Shown piece by piece: positions 22,979 to 34,873 of a stretch of 64,000 nt of DNA. The notes under the pieces are model-generated. The model was not told the DNA's origin. It searched no databases and worked only from the letters and a program-made list of their open reading frames with translations. Location of the stretch: positions 3,281,501 to 3,345,500 of the forward strand of contig NC_041788.1 of assembly GCF_900090045.1 (NCBI RefSeq), in the 5' to 3' direction. The stretch is from Plasmodium malariae. Taxonomy: Eukaryota; Apicomplexa; Aconoidasida; Haemosporida; Plasmodiidae. The stretch's first letter is position 1, and every line of letters starts with the position of its first letter. The translations under genes and the position numbers were made by a program.

Positions 22979-24576
22979 ATGCTTTTGCACGGCGCACTTA
23001 ACAAAAAAAAGACGAAGATCCCACCAGAATGTAGAGTTAGCACAACTGCCCGTGTACTCCTAATTGCATTAATTGCAATAATAAGTAGACTATTTTGTAT
23101 AATTTATACGATTATATGGAATAAACTGATAAATAACTACAAGTTTAGTAACAATATATTATGTTATGGGGATAAGGGAGGGGGGACATTATGGCAGTAT
23201 ATAAAGTGTTTTTCGTACTGGGATGGAGAATATTTTTTAAGACTTTCATTAAATGAAACTGAATATCTGTATGAACAAAATCATGCGTTTTTTCCCTCAT
23301 TACCATTAATTATAATATATACAAAGAATCTACTAAAAAGGTTTCTTTTAAATATGAACGAATGCGAAATGCATGTTTTAATAGCATTAGTAATAAATAA
23401 TTTGTTTTTTGTTTGTTCTACAATTGGAGTGTATGTTTTTCCATTAGTTCATTTTAAGAGCAGAAAAAATGCATATTATGATGAAGAAGAAGAAGAAGAG
23501 CAGCAAACGCTGCAACGACAGAAGCAACGACAGCAGCAACGACAGCAGCAGCAACGTGGATATGCACTGCCATCTACAAGTGAACAAAATTGCTTTTATT
23601 TGCGTAATGTTAAGGACAAGGAGGAGTATAACCGCTTTAGTTTCTTTTTATCAATTTTATATACATTTAGTATAGGAAATATTCATGTTAGTTCTTTTTA
23701 TAATGAAAGTATTTTTAGCTGTTTCTCAATATGGGGATTTAACTTTTTACAATTATCTGTAAGTTGGTATAAGATGAATGTTGTTTTCGAAATTTTAGCA
23801 GTGATTTCTTTTTTTATAGCATCTTGTTTTAGGTCCAATGGTATTTTATTCTTAATACCTCTTTTTTTTTTCAACATACATACCTGTAAATTTTTTGAAT
23901 ATATTATTAGCACACAACTTTGTATCAGTAAAGAGAAGAAACGTAAACATAAAATTACAATAATTTCTTATTTTTCTACCAAAAGACACATTTTTTCTTT
24001 TATAATTCATTGGTTAAAAGCTTTGATTGAAGCAATAGTAATAGTTTCCCCATTCATCATTTTTCAATTTTACTCGTATCAGTTATACTGTGTCCAACAA
24101 GAGCACAATGATTTGTGGAATGAGCAAAATATAAAATTTTCTTCATTTCTAAATAATTTTCGTAAAAACTTTTTCAATAATTTCAATATATGGAATAATA
24201 AAAAAAATATATTGATAAATAGACCATGGTGTAATAAAAAACTTCCTTTTGTTTATAATTATATACAATACAAATACTGGAATGTCAAGTTTTTAAAAAT
24301 TTTTAAATCGCCAAATTTTAATATCTTATATTCGGCACCTATATTTTTTATATCATTTCATTGTGTGCACAACTTTTTCAGATATAACAAATTCATCCCC
24401 TCCAATATATTAGTCTTCTTTCATCCCTTTTTTGGAAGCATAATTCATTTGGGCATTTTATCTCTTTACATTTTGATATTTGCGCATAACGAGGTTAAAA
24501 TTATCCACACACGGAAGCGATACGTGTGTCTATACATGTTTGCGTTACATAGTTGATACAAACACATGTAAATGGA

Positions 24577-24611
<35 letters not shown>

Positions 24612-25381
24612 TCTTGTGCACATTTTGATGATCACCCACCCAATATCCTGCACGTTCATAATTTTTTTCTTTTTTTTGTTTATAAAATTTATGAACATGC
24701 AATATGTTTTTTCTTTTTTTACGAATAAAAATACGTGCAATTTTTATGTTTTCGTTTTTGAACCACCGTTTGCATTTCCTTCTCTTTGCACAAATTTTTA
24801 TATTATTATTGTCAGTTATGGAAACATAAATACACACATGTGCCTAAGCGTATATAAAAACGTTTCGCACATGCCCGATATCTGCATTACGCTGTTATGT
24901 TTTCCTGTTGAGTTTTTAACTATTGAACAATTGAGTGATATTTGCAAATTATGATATGTTCATCTGAAATGTATCTACGTAATTACGTAACTACGCATAT
25001 ACGAATGTGCGGATGTATGAATGTATGGATGAAATTTTTTTTTTCTTTTCCGTTTTTCAAGAACCGTGTATTATATTTTATTGTTTTCAAAACTATAATA
25101 GTACATGATATGAGAAAAATGGCACGCATATGTTCGTTTGTTGTTTGTTTGCTTGTTCATTTAAATATAATTTTATCTCTATTTATTTGTTTCTTTTTCT
25201 TTTTCTTTTTTTTCCCGTTATGCAGATAATACTTAGGCTAATTATAAGCTCCCCGATGTTCTACCTACATTATGCTTACTTATTAAAATATTTTGAAAAA
25301 TGGAATTATCTCTTTTTTGTGAATTTAATGTTTTTTTTTGTGGGACCTCCTTTATTTGGGACATATATTGGGTGGACATAG
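22979..25381 (+). CDS. PIGV: GPI mannosyltransferase 2 (PIG-V/GPI18)
   Basis: An ER membrane enzyme that adds the second mannose to the GPI anchor precursor. Two exons: 22979-24493 and 25226-25381 (phase 0), giving 556 residues. The lumenal catalytic signature of the family is present near residue 80: SYWDGEYFLRL, followed by NHAFFPSLPLIIIY. Many hydrophobic segments follow (VLIALVINNLFFVCSTIGVYVF, FFLSILYTFSIGNIHVSSFYN, CFRSNGILFLIPLFFF). Exon 2 supplies the last conserved pair of segments (LRLIISSPMFYLHYAYLLKY ... GPPLFGTYIGWT). A Gln/Arg-rich insert (QQRQQQQRG, around 23505-23570) interrupts a loop. The donor GTTAAA at 24494 is non-consensus, so the exact 3' edge of exon 1 is uncertain. 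The 732-base intron contains a TA microsatellite. Confidence 0.85.
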
Positions 25382-26347
25382 ACCGGCTCGTATGTAAACA
25401 TATTTTGAAGGTTCACAAGATAAGCAAGTTTGTATAAGCCTGTGCGTATAAATAATACACCCACAGAACACATATATATATGTATATATGTATATATATG
25501 TATATATGTATATATATGTATATACGTATATATATGTATATACGTATATATATGTATATATGTAAATGCGCACGGACATTTGTGTTTATGTACTTATTGC
25601 CGCTGCACTTCTCACGGCTGATCATATTTTATATTTAACAATTAACAAGCAATTTTTGAAAAAAAGAAAAATATACATAAATGCGCATAAATATGCATAA
25701 AAAAATGAACATCAAATAATGCATTGGAAACGGTACGGATTTTCCCTTAACAATTAATTATAATTATATTTGTTATAATAACTGCTTCTGTAATTTGTCA
25801 TATTCAAAAAGGGGGTACTCGTGCGTTTGCACACTTATATACATGTATGTATATATATATAGATATATATATATACATACAGATACAGATATAGATGCAG
25901 ATATAGATACAGATATAGATGCAGATATAGATACAGATATAGATGCAGATATAGATACAGATACACACACTGGCGTATAAGCCTTTCCACTGATTTATGT
26001 TCCACCTTTTGTTAGTCACCTACATGGAGCTTGAAACTTTGATAAAAAAATGATTTTTCTTAATCAAGCTTTATCCGTTCATTAAAGTCCAAATTTTATT
26101 TATTTTTTTTTTTTATGGAAATTTATACTTTGATAAGTTTTATTACAATACACGGGAATGTCATAACTTAGGATACTCCATTAAGTTATACTGTAGCTGC
26201 TTACACTACAAGTAGTTGCACTGTAACCAGATTTCGAACATTTTGTCGTATTATTTCTTCAATTTGGATGAAAATATGCAGTTAATGTTCCAATTTTAAA
26301 AAAGATATAATATAGTGAATCAGTTAGCGGTAGCTAGAAGAGTTAAA
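25382..26347. other. Convergent intergenic region
   Basis: Between PIG-V (+) and FKBP35 (-) 3' ends. It holds a GTATATATGTATATAT array (25480-25565) and a GATA-type array (25875-25965, 24-base higher unit GATATAGATGCAGATATAGATACA). No gene is seen. Confidence 0.5.
25875..25965. repeat. GAT-rich 6/24-base array
   Basis: GATATA, GATGCA and GATACA hexamers in a regular order, making a 24-base higher-order unit repeated about 3.5 times. Confidence 0.8.
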
Positions 26348-27262
26348 TTATTTAGCGGTGCTTTTTTTTTCTTCATATAAACTACCTTTATCAAACATTC
26401 CACCAAATGTTAGTTTATCCTTTTTTCTAGCTTCCCTTAGTTTATTTATGCACAGTTCATAACTATTTCTAATATCTATATTTTTTGGATTCAAAGATGC
26501 AGCTTTATATAAATTATCCTTGGCATCTTCTAAAAATCCAAAATGCATATTTGCAACACCTAATTTGTACAAAGCTTTAACGTTATTTTTGTCTATCTTA
26601 AGGACCTTGGAAGCATGTTCAATAGCATTAGGATAATCCTTGTTTTTATTATAACATGTTGATAAATTTAAATTACAAATAATTTCTATATTTTTCTTTT
26701 TTTCTAATAAAATATCTTCCCATTCTTCTGTGTGCATAAAGAAGTCAAGAGCCTCTTTATATTTCGAAATAGCATCATTAATTTCCTCTTTTTTAAATAA
26801 TTCATTTCCTTCTTCTTTTAAATCAAAAGCAGCTTGTATTTTTTCTTCATTTGTATAATCATATATACTTTTTTTTGCTTCTCGAAAATTTAATAGCTCA
26901 ATTTCGAAAATTAAAATACTGTTTCCTGGAATACTATCTCCACACCCTTCTTCCCCATATCCATATTTACTATCCAAACGAACTGAACATTTTTCATTTT
27001 TTTTCATAGAAGCTACACATATGTCCCATCCTTTAATAACTTCTCCTTGACCTAAATGAAATTTGAAAGGTATATTTCGATCACGTGAGGAATCAAAAAC
27101 TTTTCCATTACTTTCTAATTTTCCTACATAATGTACTGTTACTTCGTTCCCTTTTTTTGGTTTGTTATCTTCTCCTTCTTCTCCTTTTCTTAATATGGTC
27201 TTTATCACACCTCCATCTTCAGTTAAGTGTACTTGTTCATATTCTTCCTTATTTTCCATCAT
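26348..27262 (-). CDS. FKBP35: FK506-binding protein FKBP35 (peptidyl-prolyl cis-trans isomerase)
   Basis: A 304-residue protein beginning [19 protein letters not shown]. An FKBP domain (about residues 5-125) has the hallmark segments [27 protein letters not shown] and [20 protein letters not shown]. Three TPR motifs follow (about 140-270: [60 protein letters not shown]), then a basic tail [14 protein letters not shown] that matches the calmodulin-binding region described for the family. FKBP35 is the single FKBP of Plasmodium, binds FK506 and Hsp90, and is essential in P. falciparum. The ATG at 27262 follows a splice-acceptor-like CCTTTTGTAG, so the 5' UTR may be spliced. Confidence 0.95.
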   Translation of the reverse strand: MMENKEEYEQVHLTEDGGVIKTILRKGEEGEDNKPKKGNEVTVHYVGKLESNGKVFDSSRDRNIPFKFHLGQGEVIKGWDICVASMKKNEKCSVRLDSKYGYGEEGCGDSIPGNSILIFEIELLNFREAKKSIYDYTNEEKIQAAFDLKEEGNELFKKEEINDAISKYKEALDFFMHTEEWEDILLEKKKNIEIICNLNLSTCYNKNKDYPNAIEHASKVLKIDKNNVKALYKLGVANMHFGFLEDAKDNLYKAASLNPKNIDIRNSYELCINKLREARKKDKLTFGGMFDKGSLYEEKKSTAK

Positions 27263-28169
27263 GCCTACAAAAGGGCAAGGTGCAAGCAAGTTTTTACGCG
27301 TGCGTCAAAGGGTACATACGGGAATGCAGTTATATGTACTATATGTATATGCATATATATACGTATGTATATATTTACCCTCGTACATTTACTCTCACAT
27401 AACTGCTATGAAATATTCTCATATGTAAGGAAGAACAAATCGGAAATAGAGAGAAACTTAAAATTTTCGAAATTCGAAAAGGTACGCAAGATAGCGTTAT
27501 AAATAAAATTACGAAGTGCTATAAAAACAGTATATCAATCGTACTATTTGTAAAAGGGCTTACTAAGAAGGGATACAACTCCAACAGTAAGAAGCAGAAA
27601 ATATTATATAATGGAAAAGAAATTATCTCAAATAATAAAAAAGAATATTCGAGAAAAATTAATCTTTATACTTGGTGTAATAATATAATAAAAAAGGAGG
27701 TCCTTTTTTTTTTTATAATATAAAATTTTATACTGTGAAAAAAAAAAAAAAAAAAAAAATTCTAATATAAAATAGTATTTAATTAAAATACATATTTTTT
27801 CTTCCTACTACTCAGTTGAACATATTTAAACATTCATGTTTTTTTTTTTTTTTTTTTTTTTTTTTGATTTTTATATATATAACAATTTTTTGACATTAAT
27901 TTAAAAGAGAGTAATTCTTAAAGGTAAAAAAAAAAATAATTGTAAAATATATTATTATTTTTTTTCTATTAAGCGTATATGATTGCATTTGTGAAAGCAA
28001 GTATATTTTAACACAAGTTTAAGGAACCATAAAAAAAAGAGAAGTAATTCGCCAATCTTAAATTAATTTCTGATTGTAGTTTCTTGGGGCTATTTTATAT
28101 ATGTACAATAATTTGTTTTTATGTAAAAGAGTTAACAAGGGTTTTAGAAAGATTTATTTTTTTTTTTTT

Positions 28170-28238
28170 AGCATTAAGCTTTTTTATTTTTAATATTTAT
28201 TCATTCAATTTTTTTTATATTTCGATAAGCTTAATGCT
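28170..28238. repeat. Perfect 12-base inverted repeat (hairpin)
   Basis: AGCATTAAGCTT at 28170-28181 and its exact reverse complement AAGCTTAATGCT at 28227-28238, separated by 45 AT-rich bases. It could form a hairpin in RNA. Each arm contains the self-complementary AAGCTT. Confidence 0.75.
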
Positions 28239-29639
28239 CTTTAAAAAGTGTGGGATGTTTTAAAGAATGCGAATTTTTTTTATTTCACTCAGGAGGAAAA
28301 TATAGAGATATCGTAAGTATGATAAACTTGAAAAGCAATATTAATGAAAAGAACACTTTCTCTGTATTTGTGTATTATATATATGTAACACGGGAAAAGT
28401 GTGCACAGGAACGAACTTGAGTGAGAATGCGCAAGAATAACAATTTTTTCCTTTTTCAGTTACTCGTGTATTCATATGTTCGTATGTTAGTATATTCGTG
28501 TATTCATATGTTCGTATGTTAGTATATTCGTATGTTCGTATGTTCGTATATTCGTATATTCGTATATTCGTATATTCGTATGTTCGTATGTTCATTTATC
28601 CGTTTATTCATTTTGAAAGCAAGAAGACCACAAAATGATTGGCCATAATTAAGTACAGCTTTAGCCTTATTTTTGAAATATAGTTTTGTTTTCATTTATG
28701 TTTTCATTTATGTTTTCATTTATGTTCTCATTTTTGTTCTCATTTACGTTCTCATCTACGTTCTCATTTACGTTCTCATTTATGTTTATTTATTTATTTT
28801 TTATTTTTTTTTTTAAATGTAAACATCATATATATGCTGTTCAAAGTTTTATCCATGTGTATTGTTTGGAAAATTTCCTATTAATTTTTAATAAGAGGAA
28901 AATTGTTCTTGTTTATAATGAAGCAAGAACGACAGACTATAACATGAAACACAATAAGTGGTTTAAAGGTAAAAAATATGTAAGTTGTTACTATTGCTGT
29001 TTTTATATTAAACAAATAAAGGGGGCGGGAAAAAAAAAAAAAGAGGCATATAAAAAAAAAATGAAAAACCAATTTAATAATTAAAAATCATAATATAAAA
29101 GCACAAAAGGAGCTTGTTCATAAATTTCCCAATTTTATTAACAAGTCAGAAATGCTAAGGAACCAAAATTACTATACACCAACAGATCTACAACTTGCGT
29201 ATTACCTGATCGCTTGCACACGTGAAAAGATGCGCACGTAAAAAAGGATGCATATACATATATACACCTAGGAATACACGTACAAACATACACATACGTT
29301 TACATTTGCATATACAGACATGTGCTTATATGAACACATTTGTAACTTCTGTTTCTCAATTTCTCATGGCTTAAAAATAATAAGCTGTTCATTTTGCATT
29401 TTTTTCCGTTAACATTCTGTCAGCTAAAGATTTAATTTTAACATGAACATGCATATAAAAAAGTACATATAAATACGGAACAAAATAAAATTTTGCATTA
29501 ACATGGAATAATTTTATTTAAGGAAAAGTTAAAAAAAAAAAAAAAAAAAAAAGTAAAAGGTTAAATTGTGAGGAAAATTTTAAAGCTACGTATAAAACAT
29601 AGAGCTAAAAAATTTTGAAATTTAAAATAATGAAAAATT

Positions 29640-29768
29640 AAATACATAATTGAATATCCAATTAAATACTTAATTGAATATCCAATTAAATACATAATTG
29701 AATATCCAATTAAACGCATAATTGAATTCCTCAATTAAATAAATAATTGAATACATAATTAAATACAA
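29640..29768. repeat. 24-base near-palindromic array
   Basis: About five copies of AATTGAATATCCAATTAAATACAT. Within each unit AATTGAATATCCAATT is almost its own reverse complement. Later copies lose the central part. Confidence 0.8.
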
Positions 29769-31234
29769 AATTTTTAGCTTCCATGTGGGAGAAAGGAATT
29801 TTATATTTGTTTCATGTGTGATATGAACGCAAATATGTACCTATGCATATGTGCACGTATGCGTATGCGTGTATATATGTAAGTACTCGCGAGTGTATAT
29901 AATTAGTAAGAGGGCAAGAGTAAACTTTCGAATAAAATAGCGTGAGGAAAACATACAGTTGTATGTGTGTATATACACATATATATATATATATATGTAC
30001 ATATACATAATATTCATAATGATAACTTTATTTTCCCCCTTTTTTTCTACCTCATATTTTGAAGTTACAATTGAAAATAAATCATTGCTTCAAGAATAAG
30101 AAAGCACAATAAGTAAAAGTGTACAATATATGTATGATTTCATAGAAAACAAGATATAATACCAAATACCATTTTACACATATGCACAATATATTAAAAA
30201 CATATAAGATATTGACAAAATATACCCAATATAATGTTTCGCACACACAAAAATGCGTGGGAATTTATGTGTACATATGTTTGAATATGTTCCTTTTTTT
30301 TTTTTTTTTTTTTCTTTTTGTAAATTAGCAAAAATGTGCAACTCTTATTTTAATTCCTATTTTTTCTCGTTCACATATAAATATATGTTCGTGTCTGTGT
30401 TAGTGTCTGTACTCGTGTATATGTAAGCATATGTGTATGTATAAATGTACGTACAATTCCAAGTTTATCACGTATACTTGTGCGTATATTTTTATGTATA
30501 TGCGCGTAAATGCATGTATATACAAATATGCGCGTATATGCATGTATATACAAATATACATATATATATCTATATATATAAATAAATGTATAAATATATG
30601 TACATTCAGGCGCGCATATTTAATCATTCGTCTACGCAAGAATTTTTTTTTTTTTTTTTTTGTGTTCATGCAGAAAAATATTTTTTTCTTCTGTTGTAAT
30701 AACATCCATGTAGAATAAAATTTTTTTTAATTATGATCTTCATTTTTCTTTTTTTCGATTTATATATAATAGAAGTGACAAAATCAAAATTAAAGAAAAG
30801 AAAATTTCATATCAGCTGTTTGGAAAAATTTCTCAAACGTGCTTTTATTTAAAATAAGTGTGTACATCTACGCATGTATATATATGTACACATGTAAACA
30901 GCAATTTTTAAGTCATTTTTTTTAAATTTTCATGAAAAATCATTTGAGTATCACCTGACTGGCTATGTATATGGCAAAGGGAAATTTTGTTCTAGACAAT
31001 TTTTTTTTGTTTATTTGATTGGTATAAATACCTGCTTGCACAAGTATATATATGCATATGTGTATACGTACATGTGTACCCATAGCTTTCATTTTTTTAA
31101 AGGAAATTTTTTTATAACTGGTTTTACCTTCTGTTTTATGGATTTTTTTTTTTTTTTTCTGTATAAACCTGTTTCCTCCATTTAATGCGTTTTATTTCTT
31201 TATTTTTAGGTAAACTTGTTTGAATGACCATACA

Positions 31235-31295
<61 letters not shown>

Positions 31296-31741
31296 ATATA
31301 TTGTCTGCTTCTTAAAAGACAAAGTGAGCCTTCTTTAGCTTTAATTTTAGCCTTAACATTAGCTTTAACTTTAACTTTAACTACTGTTTGTTTGAACATA
31401 CATTTTTAAATTCCCATTTTTGCATATTTACATCTTCCCTTTTATTTAGATTATTTTGTTTACTGCTTAAACAATGTGCATTGTTTTTCAGTGGCGGACA
31501 TTAAAGAGCTTTGCGCATAATTTTAATTATATATACATACATACACACATTCATACATAATATATACATATTCGTTTATATTCATATGCGTATATATTAC
31601 AAATAGATTTGCCCATTTTCCTCCCATGTGTTAACGAGTAAATGTAAATGCACACTTATAGAGGTTTAATAAATAACGTTAATAGCATTTTTAAAAATAG
31701 CATATTTTGATAAAGATGATGTATTATTTTTGTTAAACAGA

Positions 31742-31812
31742 ATTACAATTAGAGTTAGATGCTTTTAGTAAACAGCTGTCACAAAGTGGGCATAGCGTCT
31801 ACCATGTATGGA
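31742..31812 (+). other. Possible isolated coding exon
   Basis: After a TTGTTAAACAG acceptor, one frame reads LQLELDAFSKQLSQSGHSVY before a possible GTATGG donor at 31813. Base composition is less AT-rich than around it, and the peptide looks helical. I could not find a partner exon with matching phase. The upstream TGTTTTTCAG at about 31490 is followed by ADIKELCA and a stop. It may be a fragment of a gene or chance. Confidence 0.2.
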
Positions 31813-31897
31813 AGCAGCTCCGTTTGCTTCATTTTAATTTATTCCACGTATATCTTTACGTTCTAAGCATTTGGTGCGATTTTCGAGATTTGTGCAA

Positions 31898-31985
31898 TTT
31901 GTTCCATTTGTTCCATTTGTTCCATTTGTTCCATTTATGCCATTTGTTCCATTTATGCCATTTGTTCCATTTATGCCATTTGTAC
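31898..31985. repeat. 9-base TTTGTTCCA array
   Basis: About nine copies of TTTGTTCCA/TTTATGCCA. The peptide FHLFHLCHL read through it is a repeat product. Confidence 0.85.
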
Positions 31986-32548
31986 CTTTTTTTCGTCCTT
32001 TTAATGTTCGTGTTATAGTCTATTTTATCTTTTAATCCTTTTCGCACTTTTTAATTTTTTAATTTTTTTTTTTTTTTTTGTGAATATTTGTGTTGAGCAT
32101 ACAAACTAGCCAAAAAGGTGCAATTTTTTTTGTATTAAATTTGAAAAAGTTTATGTACCTGAACATTTTGCATGTATATGTGCGCATGCACTTCATACCT
32201 GTGTTAACAAACATTCGGTAATCCAGGACAAGGAAAAAAAAAAAAAATTATAAATTATATATATATGTATATATATATGTATATATGTATGTATATATGT
32301 ATGTATATATGTATATATGTATGTATATATGTATATATGTATGTATATATGTATATATGTATATATGTATATATGTATGTATATAAAATAAAAAAGGAAT
32401 AAAAGAAAGGAAACGCGGAAAGGACCAAAAGGTTAAGAATAATAAATAGATTAATAGGAAGACCTATTAGCAGACAAATACGTGTCATAATAAGGCGAAT
32501 TACATGGGCGGAAAAATCGATTAAGATCTAGTAAGAGGAACAGGAAAA

Positions 32549-34873
32549 ATGCTAAAGTTTAGGAGCATATGCACCACGTTAATAGGAGGAAAGATATACA
32601 ACATAAATGGGAGGACCATAAGGGAGGAGAAACTATTATCTGAAGGAGCATATTCATTTGTATATTTGGCTAAAGATTTAAATACAAATAAAATATATTC
32701 TATAAAAAAAACTATATGTCAAGATAAGGAAAAATTAGAAATGGCAAAAAAAGAAATAAATATACTTAAAAGTTTACCTCCACATAAAAATATTGTTCAG
32801 TATTATGGGTCTACAGTTATTGCAGAAAATAATTATAGAATTGTAATTATGTTAATGGAATATTGTGAAAAGGGAAATTTATTAAATATATTTGAAAAAA
32901 ATAAAGATAAAATCAAAGAAAATCATATTGTTAAAATACTTAAGGATATAATAACAGGATTACATTTTCTACATACACAAGAAATACCAATTATCCATAG
33001 AGATATAAAACTAGAAAATATTTTATGCGATAATAATGGTGTTTATAAGATCTGCGATTTTTGCTCACATACAATTTCTAATTCAATATTTCCAAATGAT
33101 TTAGTTAAAAATTCTTTTTATATATTAAAAGAAGAAATAGAAAGAGATACAACATTAATATATAGACCTCCTGAACTAATTGATTTATATTCAAATTTAG
33201 AAATATCATGTAAAGTTGATTTATGGATGGTTGGATGTATTTTATATTTATTACTTTTTAAAATTCATCCTTTTCAAAATAATAATAATAATCTTTTATC
33301 CATTATTAATGGTAGTTTTACTATTCCTTACAATTCTAAATATTCTAAAAGAATCATTTCTATTTTACTTATGACTTTAAATAAAAACCCTCAAAAAAGA
33401 ATTGACTCTACAACTCTTTTGTTCATTTTAGAAAATTATGCAGACTTGAAAACCTGGTTCATGCATATTCCTGCAGATATAAAAAGGAGAGTTAATCAAA
33501 TCTTTGAAAAAATGAATGAACTAAATCTAAACAATAAGAAAAACGAACTAATAGAAATTAGCAGCGATAAAATTGTAGATGTAAAAATTAGTTCAAAGGA
33601 GTATCAAGTTCCTGTGCCAAAGAGCAGTACTAACTTTTTGAAATTCTTCAGTGCAGGAAATACGTCTGCGGACGCGTTTAAGAAAAGGGTGGGCCTGTCG
33701 GCGGTCGAGACGGCAACTGCTGCTACATCTACTACTGCTACATCGACTGCTGCTACATCGACTGCTGCTATATCGACTGCTGCTACATCGACTGCCGCTA
33801 CATCGACTGCTGCTACATCGACTGCTGCTACATCGACTGCCGCTACATCGACTGCTGCTACATCGACTGCCGCTACATCGACTGCCGCTACATCGACTGC
33901 TACCACTTCTACTGCTGCCACTTCTACCGATGCTTCTCTCCCTGGGAAGGGGAGCAACGTGGTGAACGACATTACACAAGCAAAGGGAGTTAAACTCATA
34001 AGCATTGAAAATATAACAAGCGCAGCTGTTATTGCTATAAATGATGCAAAAGAAAACGTGGACTTGTTAAACCTCGACACAAAATTTCATCATACAGTGG
34101 TGGATCCAAATGAGAACAACAAAAAGGGTTCCAAAAATAATGAAAACATATTAAAAGATGTCCAAATGGACAAGGATCTAAATTTATTTGAGATGAACTG
34201 TAGCAATGCACGCAATGATGATGCCGGGAGTAGAAGCATCGACGTAGAACGAAACGATCAAATTAACAGGAGCAGCAATGATGTTAACAACAGCTTTAAT
34301 TGTTTTTTTGACCCCTGGAGCGTTTCCAATGGAAGTGATGTATCTGCCTCTGATAAGACTTTCTTAACGTCCTTAAAAAAAAATAGTAACAAGAATTTCT
34401 CTCAAAATGGTGGTAGCAGTTTTCTAAATGGTAGTAGAAGTAACTTCCCATATGATGGTATCAACTTTCAGAATGATGGAGATTTTAAGTTCGAAAATTC
34501 GTGTACACTAAATAACTGTACAAACAACTTTAACGAGTGGAAAGACAACCGTAAAAATTGCTCTAATATTAATGACGCTTTCTATAATTTAGACTACTTT
34601 GAAGAAATAGATCATGATAATCATAATGATGGTAATAAAAGTGGTTCTAATGATGGTCCTAATAATAATGATGATGGTAAGAACAGGGATGATAACAATA
34701 TTCCCAATTTTGACGGGAGTAAAACAAAAACAGAAGAGGAGGGCCCTTATAATTGGAACAATTCCATTTTAAATGACTTTAAAAAGAGAAGCTCGTCCAA
34801 ACTGATTGCATCAGACAAGAACGACAAGTTTTCAGAACTCCTTGAGGATTTTCAAAAAACTTTCATCAAATGA
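32549..34873 (+). CDS. NAK-family (AAK1/GAK/Ark1-like) serine/threonine kinase with DFC in place of DFG
   Basis: A single exon of 774 residues. The kinase domain spans about residues 24-300: the glycine loop is LSEGAYSFVYLA (family: LAEGGF), Lys53, Glu69, HRDIKLENIL with Asp152 and Asn157, and a T-loop TTLIYRPPELIDLY that is the NAK-family hallmark. The metal-binding DFG is DFC (170-172; bases 33056-33064). A low-complexity tail follows, with about 14 TAATS repeats (33713-33930) and an Asn/Asp/Ser-rich C-terminus. The last residues (LNDFKKRSSSKLI ... FSELLEDFQKTF) look helical. NAK kinases phosphorylate clathrin adaptor mu subunits; a trafficking role is inferred. The tail might bind endocytic partners, but I see no clear NPF or DPF motif series. 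Confidence 0.85.
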   Translation: MLKFRSICTTLIGGKIYNINGRTIREEKLLSEGAYSFVYLAKDLNTNKIYSIKKTICQDKEKLEMAKKEINILKSLPPHKNIVQYYGSTVIAENNYRIVIMLMEYCEKGNLLNIFEKNKDKIKENHIVKILKDIITGLHFLHTQEIPIIHRDIKLENILCDNNGVYKICDFCSHTISNSIFPNDLVKNSFYILKEEIERDTTLIYRPPELIDLYSNLEISCKVDLWMVGCILYLLLFKIHPFQNNNNNLLSIINGSFTIPYNSKYSKRIISILLMTLNKNPQKRIDSTTLLFILENYADLKTWFMHIPADIKRRVNQIFEKMNELNLNNKKNELIEISSDKIVDVKISSKEYQVPVPKSSTNFLKFFSAGNTSADAFKKRVGLSAVETATAATSTTATSTAATSTAAISTAATSTAATSTAATSTAATSTAATSTAATSTAATSTAATSTATTSTAATSTDASLPGKGSNVVNDITQAKGVKLISIENITSAAVIAINDAKENVDLLNLDTKFHHTVVDPNENNKKGSKNNENILKDVQMDKDLNLFEMNCSNARNDDAGSRSIDVERNDQINRSSNDVNNSFNCFFDPWSVSNGSDVSASDKTFLTSLKKNSNKNFSQNGGSSFLNGSRSNFPYDGINFQNDGDFKFENSCTLNNCTNNFNEWKDNRKNCSNINDAFYNLDYFEEIDHDNHNDGNKSGSNDGPNNNDDGKNRDDNNIPNFDGSKTKTEEEGPYNWNNSILNDFKKRSSSKLIASDKNDKFSELLEDFQKTFIK
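33713..33930 (+). repeat. TAATS-coding 15-base repeat in the kinase tail
   Basis: About 14 copies of a 15-base unit (ACATCGACTGCTGCT and variants) coding Thr-Ala-Ala-Thr-Ser. GC content is far above the surroundings. Frame is preserved. Open frames on other strands here are shadows. Confidence 0.9.

Larger units (their letters stand above)
27263..32548. other. Long divergent gap (5.3 kb) between FKBP35 and the NAK kinase
   Basis: The longest gene-free stretch in the window. Contents by position: poly-A/T runs (27738-27760, 27839-27865); a perfect inverted repeat (28170/28227); a TATGTTCGTATATTCG array (28470-28600); a TTTTCATTTATG array (28690-28780) followed by an open frame to 29084 that I do not trust; a 24-base near-palindromic array (29640-29768); a TATA tract (29975-30000); dense CGTATA/TGCGTA microsatellite (30370-30620); a TA run (31235-31290); short GCTTTAA(C) units (31335-31385); a possible exon near 31742-31812; a 9-base TTTGTTCCA array (31898-31985); and GTATATAT repeats (32260-32390). 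No gene is established. Confidence 0.45.

Noticed and set aside
28686..29084. Open frame starting MFSFMFSF and ending in a Lys-rich tail
   Set aside because: The first third is a TTTTCATTTATG repeat and the tail is A-run driven; the middle (IVLVYNEARTTDYN) looks better but has no motif or partner exon. Kept only as a remark on the gap.
33593..34080. Open frames on the - strand of the kinase (AAVDVAAVDV and SRCSSSRC)
   Set aside because: Shadows of the TAATS repeat.
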